Below, in pieces: positions 1 through 7,641 of a DNA stretch of 21,236 nt. A program made the translations under genes and the position numbers. The stretch is from NCBI GenBank assembly GCA_012270635.1, contig JAAXHX010000045.1:1-21236 (forward strand), read 5' to 3'. Each line of letters starts with the position of its first letter. The first letter of the stretch is position 1. This DNA is from Dehalococcoidia bacterium. GTDB lineage: Bacteria; Chloroflexota; Dehalococcoidia; Plut-88900. The notes beneath the pieces were generated by a model, which was not told the DNA's origin, did no database searches, and saw nothing but the letters and a program-made list of their open reading frames with translations.

Positions 1-473
1 AGGATGATCAGGCCAATGAAACCCGCCCCGACGATCACGATGTTGCTGCCCGCCGGAACGTTGGCCTTGAAGTTCCTGGCGTCCTCGATGCCCCACATGT
101 TCTGCACGCCCGGCAGGTCTGCCCCATCAATGGGGGGTCGGGTGGCGGAGGAGCCGGTGGCAATGAGCAGGTTGTCGTATCCCACGGTGGACCCGTCGCT
201 GAGGGAGACGGACTTGGCGCCGGCGTCGATGCCCGTGATCCGGGCGCCGAACTTGGTCTCGACGTTCAGCCCGGCGAAATAGCCGTCATCGCCCGTAAAG
301 ACAGCCTTCTCATGGATGTCCCCGGACAGGTAATAGGGCAGGACCATCCGGGAGTAGGCGGGCTCATCGCCTATGAGGGTAATTGAGGAATCGGACTCGT
401 GGGCCCTGATGGTCTCTATGGCTCGGAGCCCGGCGGGCCCCGCCCCGACTACTACGTGTCTCTTGTTTGCCAT
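1..473 (-). CDS. FAD/NAD(P)-dependent oxidoreductase, AorC-like (partial, C-terminus outside window)
   Basis: Class II pyridine-nucleotide-disulfide oxidoreductase fold; only the first 157 codons are in the window. The protein opens with MANKRHVVVGAGPAG, a GxGxxG FAD-binding loop near residues 10-15. It continues with the ATGS signature (LLIATGSSATRPP) and a second Rossmann loop VIVGAGFIG, the NAD(P)H site. No redox-active CxxxxC pair appears in the N-terminal FAD domain, so it resembles NADH:rubredoxin or nitrite reductase-like flavoproteins rather than disulfide reductases. It starts 5 nt after the MoaD-like gene and closes an AOR operon, the position expected for the FAD subunit (AorC) of the heterotrimeric AOR described in Aromatoleum, which passes electrons between NAD(H) and the Fe-S subunit. 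The start is fixed by a GGAGG ribosome-binding site that overlaps the upstream stop. A free-standing NADH:acceptor reductase is the alternative. Confidence 0.85.
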   Translation of the reverse strand, partial: MANKRHVVVGAGPAGLRAIETIRAHESDSSITLIGDEPAYSRMVLPYYLSGDIHEKAVFTGDDGYFAGLNVETKFGARITGIDAGAKSVSLSDGSTVGYDNLLIATGSSATRPPIDGADLPGVQNMWGIEDARNFKANVPAGSNIVIVGAGFIGLII

Positions 474-478
474 GTCAC

Positions 479-769
479 CTAACCTCCCGGAAAGCCTCTT
501 ACGCCGTGATACAGGAGGGTTACCAGGTCTTCCCTGCCCACCGGCGTCAGCATTCCGTCCAGGAACTTGATATTTCGGCCGTTTACCAGCACCTCTACGT
601 CCTCGTTCAACTCCGACTGGTCTCCATCTACAAACAGCAACTGCCTGAGTTCTTCCCGGTCCCCGTTGGACAGGTCTCCCAGGAGGGCCTGAACCCGTGC
701 CTGGCTTATCTCTTCTTCCGCTACTTTAGCCAGCTCCCTCAGCTTTCCCAGGTACTTTACTCTAGCCAC
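479..769 (-). CDS. MoaD/ThiS-like ubiquitin-fold protein of the AOR operon
   Basis: Small protein (96 aa from a GTG start) beginning VARVKYLGKLRELAK and ending exactly in Gly-Gly (GFPGG-stop). This is the hallmark of MoaD/ThiS sulfur carriers, whose C-terminal glycine is adenylated and thiocarboxylated. In MoaD this sulfur builds the dithiolene of molybdopterin. MoaD-like genes are common beside tungsten AOR genes and are thought to help make or insert the tungstopterin cofactor. The GTG at 769 lies 17 nt after the AOR stop and gives the standard N-terminus; an in-frame ATG at 844 would overlap the AOR gene by 58 nt and add an Arg/Gly-rich stretch unlike the family. It is slightly longer than a minimal MoaD, with an acidic insertion in the middle (roughly residues 30-55). 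The codons for the final Gly-Gly also form the ribosome-binding site of the next gene. No MoeB/ThiF activating enzyme is in the window. Confidence 0.8.
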   Translation of the reverse strand: MARVKYLGKLRELAKVAEEEISQARVQALLGDLSNGDREELRQLLFVDGDQSELNEDVEVLVNGRNIKFLDGMLTPVGREDLVTLLYHGVRGFPGG

Positions 770-786
770 GGATTCCAGGGCGCCGG

Positions 787-2634
787 CTAGGCGATACCCA
801 GCTCTTCCAGCTTGGCCGCGGTCGGGGCCCCTTCTTCGTCCCATCCCCGCAGGCTGTAGTACTCCGGCAGCATCCTGTCCAGGAGGCCGACCCTGCCCTT
901 CGCAGGATTGCTCTCGCCTTGAATGGCTCCCTTCAATATGCGTTCCGGCAGGGAGTCGTCGGCCTTGGTGAGGCCGGCCTTGAGATTGAACAGCCGCTCC
1001 AGGTTCCAGACCCTTTCGCCTATCCTGTTCATGTCGTCCATGGTGAATTCCAGGCCCGTGACCCCGACCAGCAGCTTCCTTATGTCATCCAAGTCGTTTC
1101 CGGCGGAGATGAAGAGGCAGAGGCCCGTGGAGTCGTGGACGGAGTTCTCGTTCTGAAGGGAGACGACCAGTTCGGCCTTTCCCTCGGGGGAGCCGGGGTC
1201 GAGCTTGTACGGCATTCCGAAAATTTCGGCGGCGGGCGTGAAGGCCCGCAGATGGTCGGCGCCGCGATTATTCGTGGCGTAGGCCAGGCTCATTCCGTTG
1301 TAGGCGCGGGGGTCGTAGGCCGCAAACTCCTGCCCCTTGGAGCCCATGTGGACACCGGGATTGCCGTATTTGATCCCCATGCGCTTCGAACCTTCGGCCA
1401 GGGCGTCTCCGATGCCATCCCGGTAGCTGGTCTTTTCGACGAGAGAGACCAGTGCCTCGCCGCTGCCGAAGCCCATTTTCATGCCGGCTTCGCTTTCGGA
1501 GATGGCGCCGCTTTCATACAGTTCCATGGCCGCCGAGATGGTCGCGCCCATGGATATGGTGTCGACCCCCAAGTCGTTGCACATCCAGCTGGCCTTGATC
1601 AGGGCGTCCAGGTCCGACACGCCGCACTGCGCCCCGAGGGCCCAGGCCGTCTCGTACTCCGGCCCCTCGCCGGCTATCTTCCAGTTCCTTGGGTGGGTGT
1701 TGACCATGTACTTGCCGGCCGCCTCGCCGGGCAGATGAGTGACCCGACCGCACGCTATGGTACAACTGAAACAGGCCTTGTTGGATACCAACCGGGTGTC
1801 GGTGAGGGCCTCGCCGTTGATCCGATCTTCCCCTTCGAACTGGGTCTCCTGGTGATTGCGGGTCGGGAGGCCGCCCGTCTCGTTGATGATGCCCATCATT
1901 TCGAGAGTGCCGTACATCTGCATGCCCTCGACGCCCGGGTTGTTGGTCAACTTCCCGTGCTGAGACCCGATGGCCTGCATTGCGCCATCGGCGGATGCGA
2001 CCTGCACGCTCCCGGTGCCACGCACCGCTATCGCCTTCAGGTTCTTGGACCCCATCACCGCCCCGACCCCCGAGCGGCCCGCGGCACGGTGCAGGTCGTT
2101 CACGATGCAGGCAAACCTGACCAGGTTCTCTCCCGCGGGACCGATGCTGGCGATCACGCAGTCCGGCACCCCGGTCTGGGCCCTGATGAAATCCTCGGTC
2201 TCCCAGACGGTCTTGCCCCAGACCCCCTCCGCGGGGAGGAGCTTTGCATCGTCGTCATAGACCCATAGGTAGACGGGTCTCGGGGACTTGCCCCGGACGA
2301 TGACCATGTCATACCCGGCGAATTTCAACTCGGGGCCCCAGAAGCCTCCCGAGTTGGACCCGGCAATTCCGCCGGTCAGAGGGCTCTTCGTCACCACCGA
2401 GTAGCGGGAAGAGGTCGACGCGCCCGTCCCGGTCAGCGGGCCCGTGGAAAAGACCAGCACGTTGCGTGGGTCGAAGGCGTCCACGGCGGGGTCGGCCATC
2501 TCTTCGTAGAGATACTTGGCCCCAAGACCCCTCATGCCGACGTATTCCCGGGTCCAGTCCATGTTCAGGTCTTCCCCGCCGACCGTTCCATTGGTCAGGT
2601 CGACCCGCAGGACTTTTCCTGTCCAACCGTTCAT
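787..2634 (-). CDS. tungsten-containing aldehyde:ferredoxin oxidoreductase catalytic subunit, copy 2 (AorB-like)
   Basis: Catalytic subunit of the AOR family (615 aa, normal length), which interconverts carboxylic acids and aldehydes at a tungsten bis-pterin centre. Visible features: N-terminal WTGKVLRVDL, a pterin-binding block around residues 160-205 (IGPAGEN, AAGRSGVGAVMGSKNLKAI), and [4Fe-4S] ligands C288-x2-C291-x3-C295 with the fourth Cys at 506 (GLCLF). GPEYE (325-329) and His461 (NRGADHL) likely match the active-site Glu and His of Pyrococcus AOR. It is the downstream member of a tandem pair: the other copy lies 52 nt upstream and is alike over most of its length with few gaps. The start has an AGGGG ribosome-binding site. 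Cys288/291/295 coincide with the Pyrococcus numbering. Substrate range cannot be read from sequence; related benzoyl-CoA reductase (BamB) subunits are a less likely alternative. Confidence 0.95.
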   Translation of the reverse strand: MNGWTGKVLRVDLTNGTVGGEDLNMDWTREYVGMRGLGAKYLYEEMADPAVDAFDPRNVLVFSTGPLTGTGASTSSRYSVVTKSPLTGGIAGSNSGGFWGPELKFAGYDMVIVRGKSPRPVYLWVYDDDAKLLPAEGVWGKTVWETEDFIRAQTGVPDCVIASIGPAGENLVRFACIVNDLHRAAGRSGVGAVMGSKNLKAIAVRGTGSVQVASADGAMQAIGSQHGKLTNNPGVEGMQMYGTLEMMGIINETGGLPTRNHQETQFEGEDRINGEALTDTRLVSNKACFSCTIACGRVTHLPGEAAGKYMVNTHPRNWKIAGEGPEYETAWALGAQCGVSDLDALIKASWMCNDLGVDTISMGATISAAMELYESGAISESEAGMKMGFGSGEALVSLVEKTSYRDGIGDALAEGSKRMGIKYGNPGVHMGSKGQEFAAYDPRAYNGMSLAYATNNRGADHLRAFTPAAEIFGMPYKLDPGSPEGKAELVVSLQNENSVHDSTGLCLFISAGNDLDDIRKLLVGVTGLEFTMDDMNRIGERVWNLERLFNLKAGLTKADDSLPERILKGAIQGESNPAKGRVGLLDRMLPEYYSLRGWDEEGAPTAAKLEELGIA

Positions 2635-2686
2635 CGGTCCCCTATGCCTTTACGAGTCCCGACGACCCGTAAATATCGGTCTGCTT

Positions 2687-4531
2687 TTACAGGATCCCGA
2701 GCTGGGCTAGCTTGGTGTCGGTTGGCTCCCCATCCCGGGTCCAGCCCCTGGCGTCATAGTATTCGGGCAGCATCTCGGACAGCCGGTTGACCCGTCCCTT
2801 GGCCGGGCCTTCGGGGATGGCCTCGTTCAGGAGCCTCTTGGGCAGGGTGTCCTGGGCGCCCGGTATGCCGGCGTTGATGTTCCAGATCCGCTCCAGGTTG
2901 TATATGCGCTCCCCAACTTCCAGCAAGTCTTCCATGGAGTAGTCCATGCCCGTGGCCGCATTCAGCTCGGGCTGGATGTCGTCCAGGCCGATGCCGAAGG
3001 TGAGGAAGAGGCACAGCCCCGAGGCGTCCACCGCGGAGGTGACGTCCTGGAACACCTTGGTGAGCTCGGCCTTGCCCTCGGTGGCCGAGGGGTCCGCCTG
3101 TTGCGGAATGCCAAAGACTTCCGCCGCTATGGTGTAGGCCTTCAGGTGGCAGGCGCCCCGGTTGGACGTCGCGTAACCGAGGCCGATGCCCTGGAACGTC
3201 CGGGCGTCGTATGCGGCGACTTCCTGGCCCTTGACGCCGATGAACAGGTCGGGGTGGCCGTACTTCTCGGTCATCCTCTTGGCGCCCTCGGCCAGTTCGT
3301 TGCCGAAGCCCTCCCGGAGGCAGGTCTTCTCGGCCATGGCCACGAGGGCCTCGCCGCTGCCGAAGTCCAGGGGCATTCCCGTCTCCTCCTGGGAGATGAC
3401 GCCCTTCTCGTAGAGCTCCATCGCCGCGGCGAGGGTGCCGCCGTAGGAGATGGGGTCGATACCCAAGTCGTTGCAGAGCCAGTTGGCCTTGATCAGGGCG
3501 TCCAGGTCGCCGACTCCGCAGTCGGCGCCCATGGCCCAGGCCGCCTCGTATTCCGGCCCCTCGCCGGACATCTTCCAGTTGCGGGGCGTGGTGGTGACCA
3601 TGTACTTGTCCGCCGCATCGCCGGGAAGGTGGGTCACCCGACCGCAGGCAATGGTGCAGGCGAAGCAGGCCTTGGGCCCGGTGAGCCGGGAGTCGGTCAT
3701 CGTCTCCCCGCTGATCCCCTCCGCCTCGGCGAACTCGCCGTACTGGTGGTTGTTGGTCGGTAGGCCGCCGTGCTGGTTGATCACGTTCACCAGGACGGGG
3801 GTCCCGTAGACCCGCAGCCCCTCGCCCGTGACGGGAGAGGCAGCCAGCTTCTGCTTGGCCGCGAAGGTGGACTCCATCATGGCCTCGGGCCTGGCCACCT
3901 GCACGGCGCCCGTGCCTCTGACGGCTATCGCCTTGAGGTTCTTGGAGCCCATCACCGCCCCGACGCCGTTGCGTCCCGCAGCCCGGTGCTTGTCGTTCAT
4001 TATGGACGCGAACCGGACCATGTTCTCGCCGGCCGGGCCGATGCTGGCCACGATTGCGTCCGGGACAGCGGTCTCGGTCCGGATGGTGTCCTCGGTCTCC
4101 CAGACGCCCTTGCCCCAGAGGTGGTCGGCGGGGATGATCTGCACGTCGTCGTCGTATATCCAGAGGTAGACGGGGCTAGGCGATTTTCCGTTCAGGATCA
4201 CCATGTCGTACCCGGCGAACTTGAGCTCGGGGCCCCAATGCCCGCCCGAGTTGGACGTGGTGATGGTCCCGGTCAGGGGGCTCTTGGTAATCACCATGTA
4301 CCGCGCCCCGCACGATGCGTTGGTCCCGGTCATGGGGCCCGTGGCGAATATCAACTCGTTCTGCGGGCTCAGGGGCTCGACCTTCGGGTCCAGGTCTTCG
4401 TAGAGATACCTGGCGCCCAGGCCCCTGCCGCCGACGTATTGGCGGGCCCATTCTTCGTTGATGTTTTCCTTGTTTATGATACCGGCGCTCAGGTCTACTC
4501 GGAGCGCCCGTCCCGACCAACCGTGTGTCAT
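2687..4531 (-). CDS. tungsten-containing aldehyde:ferredoxin oxidoreductase catalytic subunit, copy 1 (AorB-like)
   Basis: AOR catalytic subunit, 614 aa. The ATG at 4531 (MTHGWSGRALRVDL) is chosen because AGGAG lies 5 nt upstream and the N-terminus lines up with the sister copy; a longer in-frame start at 4600 would overlap the ferredoxin gene. Cluster ligands are C289, C292, C296 and C507 (GLCLF); the likely catalytic residues are Glu327 or Glu329 (GPEYE) and His462 (NRGACHL). The pterin-binding block is IGPAGEN...GVGAVMGSKNLKAI. It follows the ferredoxin stop by 5 nt, so the two are translationally close and probably form the AorAB electron-transfer unit. It differs from the downstream copy in the stretch 210-285, which shapes the substrate funnel in known AORs, and carries extra cysteines such as Cys74 and Cys461 (next to the active-site His) that the other lacks. 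This suggests specialisation rather than simple redundancy. Confidence 0.95.
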   Translation of the reverse strand: MTHGWSGRALRVDLSAGIINKENINEEWARQYVGGRGLGARYLYEDLDPKVEPLSPQNELIFATGPMTGTNASCGARYMVITKSPLTGTITTSNSGGHWGPELKFAGYDMVILNGKSPSPVYLWIYDDDVQIIPADHLWGKGVWETEDTIRTETAVPDAIVASIGPAGENMVRFASIMNDKHRAAGRNGVGAVMGSKNLKAIAVRGTGAVQVARPEAMMESTFAAKQKLAASPVTGEGLRVYGTPVLVNVINQHGGLPTNNHQYGEFAEAEGISGETMTDSRLTGPKACFACTIACGRVTHLPGDAADKYMVTTTPRNWKMSGEGPEYEAAWAMGADCGVGDLDALIKANWLCNDLGIDPISYGGTLAAAMELYEKGVISQEETGMPLDFGSGEALVAMAEKTCLREGFGNELAEGAKRMTEKYGHPDLFIGVKGQEVAAYDARTFQGIGLGYATSNRGACHLKAYTIAAEVFGIPQQADPSATEGKAELTKVFQDVTSAVDASGLCLFLTFGIGLDDIQPELNAATGMDYSMEDLLEVGERIYNLERIWNINAGIPGAQDTLPKRLLNEAIPEGPAKGRVNRLSEMLPEYYDARGWTRDGEPTDTKLAQLGIL

Positions 4532-4536
4532 TGCTC

Positions 4537-5028
4537 CTAGCTCCCTTCTATGGATCGGGCGTAGTTTGCGTCCACCTTGTCCCCCCAAGCCCCGACCCAA
4601 GCCGCGTCTTCAATTTCGTTGAATTCGATGGCGTTGGTCGGGCAGGCCCGGGCGCAGGCGGGGTCGCCTCCGCACAGGTCGCACTTGACGGCCTTCTTGG
4701 TTGCCGGGTTCAGGAACACGGTCCCGAACGGACAGGCGATGACGCAGAGCTTGCACCCGACGCAGGTGTCTTCGATGACGATCTTGGCCTGGGTGTCGGG
4801 GTCGACCCCTATGGCGTTGACGGGGCAGACCTGCAGGCACCACGCCTCTTCGCATTGGAAGCAGGTGTAGGGGCTGTAGCTGGACTGCTCATCGAATATG
4901 TGCACCCGAATAAGGGACTGCGAGGGCTGAAAGGTCCCGGTCTGCACCCACGAGCAAGCCAACTCGCATTGTATGCAGCCGGTGCATCGGTCAGGGTGGA
5001 TTTCGAGCATCTTGACAGTGCTTCCCAT
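4537..5028 (-). CDS. four-[4Fe-4S] ferredoxin-type electron-transfer subunit (AorA-like)
   Basis: 163-aa HycB/NrfC/DmsB-type protein with sixteen cysteines in four cluster motifs: C15-x2-C-x2-C-x3-C (RCTGCIQCELAC), then CFQCEEAWCLQVCP, CVGCKLCVIACP and CDLCGGDPACARACP. No signal peptide, so cytoplasmic. It is the first gene of the AOR operon and probably wires the tungsten subunits to the FAD subunit, as AorA does in the Aromatoleum complex, where AorAB units stack into filaments. The ATG at 5028 is favoured by AAGGAGG 5 nt upstream; an in-frame start 15 nt earlier would place that motif inside the gene. The stop is 5 nt before the first AOR subunit. A formate- or DMSO-reductase-type beta subunit looks similar, but the neighbours decide for AOR. 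Confidence 0.92.
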   Translation of the reverse strand: MGSTVKMLEIHPDRCTGCIQCELACSWVQTGTFQPSQSLIRVHIFDEQSSYSPYTCFQCEEAWCLQVCPVNAIGVDPDTQAKIVIEDTCVGCKLCVIACPFGTVFLNPATKKAVKCDLCGGDPACARACPTNAIEFNEIEDAAWVGAWGDKVDANYARSIEGS

Positions 5029-5078
5029 GCCTGCCTCCTTCAAGAAGGTACGCTATGCGGTAACGCGGGCTCGTTTTA

Positions 5079-5097
5079 CATCAGGCAGGGCCTGATG
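5079..5097. promoter_or_regulatory. perfect inverted repeat in the predicted aor leader (candidate operator)
   Basis: CATCAGGC - AGG - GCCTGATG: two perfect 8-bp arms with a 3-nt centre. It lies just downstream of the predicted transcription start of the minus-strand aor operon, about 50 nt before the ferredoxin start. That is a usual place for a repressor operator, or for an mRNA hairpin in the leader. No regulator gene lies beside it in the window. Confidence 0.5.
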
Positions 5098-5108
5098 GAG
5101 GGAGTTTT

Positions 5109-5137
5109 AGGATAGGGTTGAAGAGTCGATTTGTCAA
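5109..5137 (-). promoter_or_regulatory. sigma70-type promoter of the aor operon
   Basis: On the minus strand TTGACA (5137-5132), a 17-nt spacer, then TATCCT (5114-5109). The -35 is perfect, the -10 matches 4 of 6 including the key first A and last T, and the spacing is ideal. Transcription would start near 5102 and give a leader of about 75 nt containing the inverted repeat. Confidence 0.65.
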
Positions 5138-5154
5138 TGAAGCGCCCCACTCGT

Positions 5155-5183
5155 TTGACGCTCTCAGACCCCTTTGCTACACT
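5155..5183 (+). promoter_or_regulatory. sigma70-type promoter of the first acyl-CoA mutase gene
   Basis: TTGACG (5155-5160), a 17-nt spacer, then TACACT (5178-5183). The start point would fall near 5190, upstream of the TTG start codon at 5222 and downstream of an alternative TTG at 5174, which supports the later start. Its -35 box lies 17 nt from the -35 box of the opposite aor promoter, so the two polymerases would compete for space. Confidence 0.55.
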
Positions 5184-5221
5184 CGCCTTCATCCCGTGAC
5201 TCCAAGGTCAGGAAGTGCATT

Positions 5222-6886
5222 TTGTCCCAAACTCCTGAGCAGGACACCCTCCGGAAGGCCAGGGCCGCCTGGGCCGAAAAGTACGACGCATCCAGGAAGC
5301 GGGACGCCCTGTTCACCACCGTCTCCGGTGCGCCCGTCGAGCCCCTGCACACCCCTCCCCCAGACCCCTATTGCGATTTCGACGATCGGATGGGAATGCC
5401 GGGCCAGTACCCGTTCCTGCGCGGCATACACCCGACCGGACACCGGGGCCGGCTCTGGACTATGCGCATGTTCGCGGGGTTCGGGACCGCCGAGGAAACC
5501 AACGCCCGGTTCAAGTTCCTATTGGGCCAGGGCGAGACGGGGCTGAGCACCGCCTTCGACATGCCCACCCTCATGGGATACGACCACGACGACCCCATGG
5601 CCACCGGCGAGTTCGGCAAGTGCGGCGTCGCCGTCTCCTCCCTTGCCGACATGGAGGTCCTGTTCGACGACATCCCCATCGACCAGGTCACCACCTCCAT
5701 GACCATCAACGGCCCTGCCGCCATCATCTGGGCCATGTTCATCGCCGCCGCCGAAAAGCGGGGCGTCCCCAGGGCCCGGCTGGGCGGCACTCTCCAGAAC
5801 GACATCATCAAGGAATACACCGCCCAGAACGAATATATCTTCCCCATCGAGGCCTCCATGCGCCTGGTGACCGACACCATAGAGCTCGCTGCCAGGGAGA
5901 TGCCCCGGTGGAACCCCATCAGCATCAGTGGCTACCACATCCGGGAGGCGGGGGCCACCGCAGCCCAGGAGCTCGCCTTCACCCTGGCCGACGGCTTCGA
6001 GTACATAGACTGGGCCCTGGAGCGCCGCCTGGACATCGACGAGTTCGCGCCCCGGCTCAGCTTCTTCTTCAACGTCCACGACGATTTCTTCGAGGAGATA
6101 GCCAAGTTCCGCGCCGCCCGCAGGATTTGGGCCCGGGAGATACGCTCCCGCTACGGCGCCAGCAACGAGCGCTCTCTGTGGCTTCGCACCCACGCCCAGA
6201 CCGCCGGCGTCGCGCTCACCGCCCAGCAGCCCGAGATAAACGTATCCCGGGTAGCCCTCCAGGCGCTGGCCGCCGTTCTCGGGGGTGTGCAGTCCCTCCA
6301 TACGAACTCCATGGACGAGGTGCATGCGCTGCCCTCCCAGGATGCCGTTCTCATCGCGCTTCGGACGCAGCAGATCATCGCCCACGAAAGCGGTGTGGCA
6401 GACCTGGCCGACCCCCTGGGCGGCAGCTACCACCTAGAGGCCATGACCAACCGCATCGAAGACGAGGCGTACGAGTACTTTCGACAGATCGAAGACCAGG
6501 GAGGCGTCATAGCCGCCGTTAAGAATGGCTATTTCCAACGGCAGATCGCCGACTCCGCTTTCAAATACCAGCGTGAGATAGAACGGGACCAGCGGATCAA
6601 GGTCGGGATAAACGGCTACGCCGAGGAGCGAGACCCGGAAATCCCCATCCTGGATATGGACCGGGAAGGCGAACGGCATCATCTTGAAAGGCTGCACCGC
6701 GTCCGGGACACCCGCGACCAGGCCGTCGTGGACCGCGCCCTCTCCGACCTCAAACGCGCCGCCCTGGGCTCCGAAAACCTGATGCCCTATCTCCTCACCG
6801 CGGCTCGGGCCTATGCGACCCTCGGGGAGACCACCAACGCCCTCCGGGAGACCCTCGGCGAGTCCGAAATCTATAACGTGGCCTAA
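5222..6886 (+). CDS. B12-dependent acyl-CoA mutase large subunit, isobutyryl-CoA mutase-like
   Basis: Catalytic (substrate-binding) TIM-barrel subunit of a split adenosylcobalamin acyl-CoA mutase, 554 aa from the TTG at 5222. That start has AGGAAG 6 nt upstream and gives the same length and register as the second mutase at 7718. Conserved features: SGYHIREAG with the active-site Tyr238-His239, QTAG...TAQQP, and SLHTNSMDE. The residue after WTMRM is Phe84 and the residue in EYTAQ is Gln202. These match Phe80 and Gln198 of isobutyryl-CoA mutase rather than Tyr89 and Arg207 of methylmalonyl-CoA mutase. A substrate without a free carboxylate is therefore expected, such as isobutyryl-CoA/n-butyryl-CoA. 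The Met before the Phe is Gln in most relatives. There is no B12 domain; it needs a small subunit, the only candidate here being the gene at 11062. Many automatic annotations would call it methylmalonyl-CoA mutase. Confidence 0.9.
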   Translation: MSQTPEQDTLRKARAAWAEKYDASRKRDALFTTVSGAPVEPLHTPPPDPYCDFDDRMGMPGQYPFLRGIHPTGHRGRLWTMRMFAGFGTAEETNARFKFLLGQGETGLSTAFDMPTLMGYDHDDPMATGEFGKCGVAVSSLADMEVLFDDIPIDQVTTSMTINGPAAIIWAMFIAAAEKRGVPRARLGGTLQNDIIKEYTAQNEYIFPIEASMRLVTDTIELAAREMPRWNPISISGYHIREAGATAAQELAFTLADGFEYIDWALERRLDIDEFAPRLSFFFNVHDDFFEEIAKFRAARRIWAREIRSRYGASNERSLWLRTHAQTAGVALTAQQPEINVSRVALQALAAVLGGVQSLHTNSMDEVHALPSQDAVLIALRTQQIIAHESGVADLADPLGGSYHLEAMTNRIEDEAYEYFRQIEDQGGVIAAVKNGYFQRQIADSAFKYQREIERDQRIKVGINGYAEERDPEIPILDMDREGERHHLERLHRVRDTRDQAVVDRALSDLKRAALGSENLMPYLLTAARAYATLGETTNALRETLGESEIYNVA

Positions 6887-6983
6887 ATCCCATCCTTACC
6901 ACTCCCAGAATTCCGTCCAAGGTCCTCCCTTACTTCCCCCTTAACAACTCTCCGCCTATCGCATTCCACCCCCCATCTTGCTA

Positions 6984-7005
6984 CCATAGGGTGTGATCCC
7001 CATAG
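6984..7005. repeat. direct repeat CCATAG upstream of hicA
   Basis: CCATAG occurs at 6984-6989 and 7000-7005, 16 nt apart, immediately before the hicA start codon. The spacing is near 1.5 helical turns. HicB antitoxins often autoregulate by binding repeats at this position, so it could be an operator, but such short repeats can arise by chance. The rest of 6887-7006 shows no clear -35/-10 pair or terminator. Confidence 0.25.
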
Positions 7006-7006
7006 T

Positions 7007-7204
7007 ATGCACAGCAGAGAAGTAATAAAAAGACTTGAGCGAGATGGTTGGATCAATAAGAACATCAGGGGAAGCCACTATCAATTCGTACACCCTTTGA
7101 AGCCCGGAAAAGTCACTGTTGCACATCCGGTAAAGGACGTGCCTATCGGGATATTGCGTAGTATATTCCGACAAGCGCAGTGGGACTGGAAGGAACGCGA
7201 ATGA
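7007..7204 (+). CDS. hicA: HicA-family mRNA interferase toxin
   Basis: 65-aa protein with the complete HicA double-stranded-RNA-binding-like fold signature: SREVIKRLERDGW, then GSHYQFVHP with the conserved His24, then PGKVTVAHPVKDVPIGILRSIFRQAQ. HicA toxins cleave mRNA and arrest translation until neutralised by HicB. Normal length, no broken motif, so likely active. It shares the 4-nt ATGA overlap with hicB, the standard coupling for this pair. The ribosome-binding site is poor, which fits low toxin output. The gene is visibly richer in A/T, including at third codon positions, than the mutase genes on both sides, suggesting recent arrival by transfer. Confidence 0.9.
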   Translation: MHSREVIKRLERDGWINKNIRGSHYQFVHPLKPGKVTVAHPVKDVPIGILRSIFRQAQWDWKERE

Positions 7205-7641
7205 AATATCCAATAGTAATCCACAAAGACTCTGACTCTTCCTACGGGGTTGCAGTTCCCGACCTCCCCGGCTGCTTCTCCGGTGGCGAAACCCTTGATG
7301 AGGTCATGTCCGCTGCCTGTGAAGCAATTGAGTGTCATGTGGAAGGCATTCTGATGGATGGCGGCCCCATACCTGAAAGAAAGCCTATGGAGGCCCACGT
7401 CGCCAACCCGGACTTCGCGGGCGGCATCTGGGCCGTCATCAGTGTCGACATTTCCAAACTCTGCGGCAAACTTATTCGGATCGAAGTCGAAATGCCAAAC
7501 GGGGTCATCAGCGCCATCGACGAAGCCGCTGCCTGCAAACATGAATCACGCTCCGGCTTCCTCACCCGCGCAGCCCTCCACTATATCCTCTATCTCGAAG
7601 ACGCCGAAAGCATCGAACCCATCACGGCAACTATCAGGTGA
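7201..7641 (+). CDS. hicB: HicB-family antitoxin
   Basis: 146-aa antitoxin. The N-terminal half has the partial RNase H-like fold typical of HicB (YPIVIHKDSDSSYGVAVPDLPGCFSGGETLDEV, followed by a helix). The C-terminal half ends in a helix-rich RSGFLTRAALHYI segment that resembles the ribbon-helix-helix DNA-binding end of long HicB forms. It binds HicA to block its active site and probably represses the promoter in front of hicA. The ATG at 7201 overlaps the hicA stop; an earlier in-frame start at 7180 would extend it into the toxin gene and is less likely. Its GC content rises in the 3' half toward the local average. Confidence 0.9.
   Translation: MKYPIVIHKDSDSSYGVAVPDLPGCFSGGETLDEVMSAACEAIECHVEGILMDGGPIPERKPMEAHVANPDFAGGIWAVISVDISKLCGKLIRIEVEMPNGVISAIDEAAACKHESRSGFLTRAALHYILYLEDAESIEPITATIR

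Noticed and set aside
770..844. Longer ATG start for the MoaD-like protein
   Set aside because: It would overlap the AOR gene by 58 nt and add an Arg/Gly-rich extension; the family begins just before the VKYLGKLREL segment.
919..2268. Long open frame (449 codons) on the plus strand opposite the second AOR subunit
   Set aside because: It is antisense to a clear AOR gene; GC-rich third positions leave the opposite frame open. The translation is low-complexity (rich in Gly, Val, His, Pro) with no family motif.
5174..5224. Upstream TTG start for the first mutase
   Set aside because: It lies within the predicted promoter, before the expected transcription start, and would add 16 residues not seen in the paralog; TTG at 5222 gives equal length (554 aa) and has AGGAAG in front.
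5222..6886. First mutase as a 2-hydroxyisobutyryl-CoA mutase
   Set aside because: That enzyme has Ile at the position of residue 84 and Asp in place of the Ala before FDMPT; this protein has Phe and Ala. Phe plus Gln fits isobutyryl-CoA mutase better.
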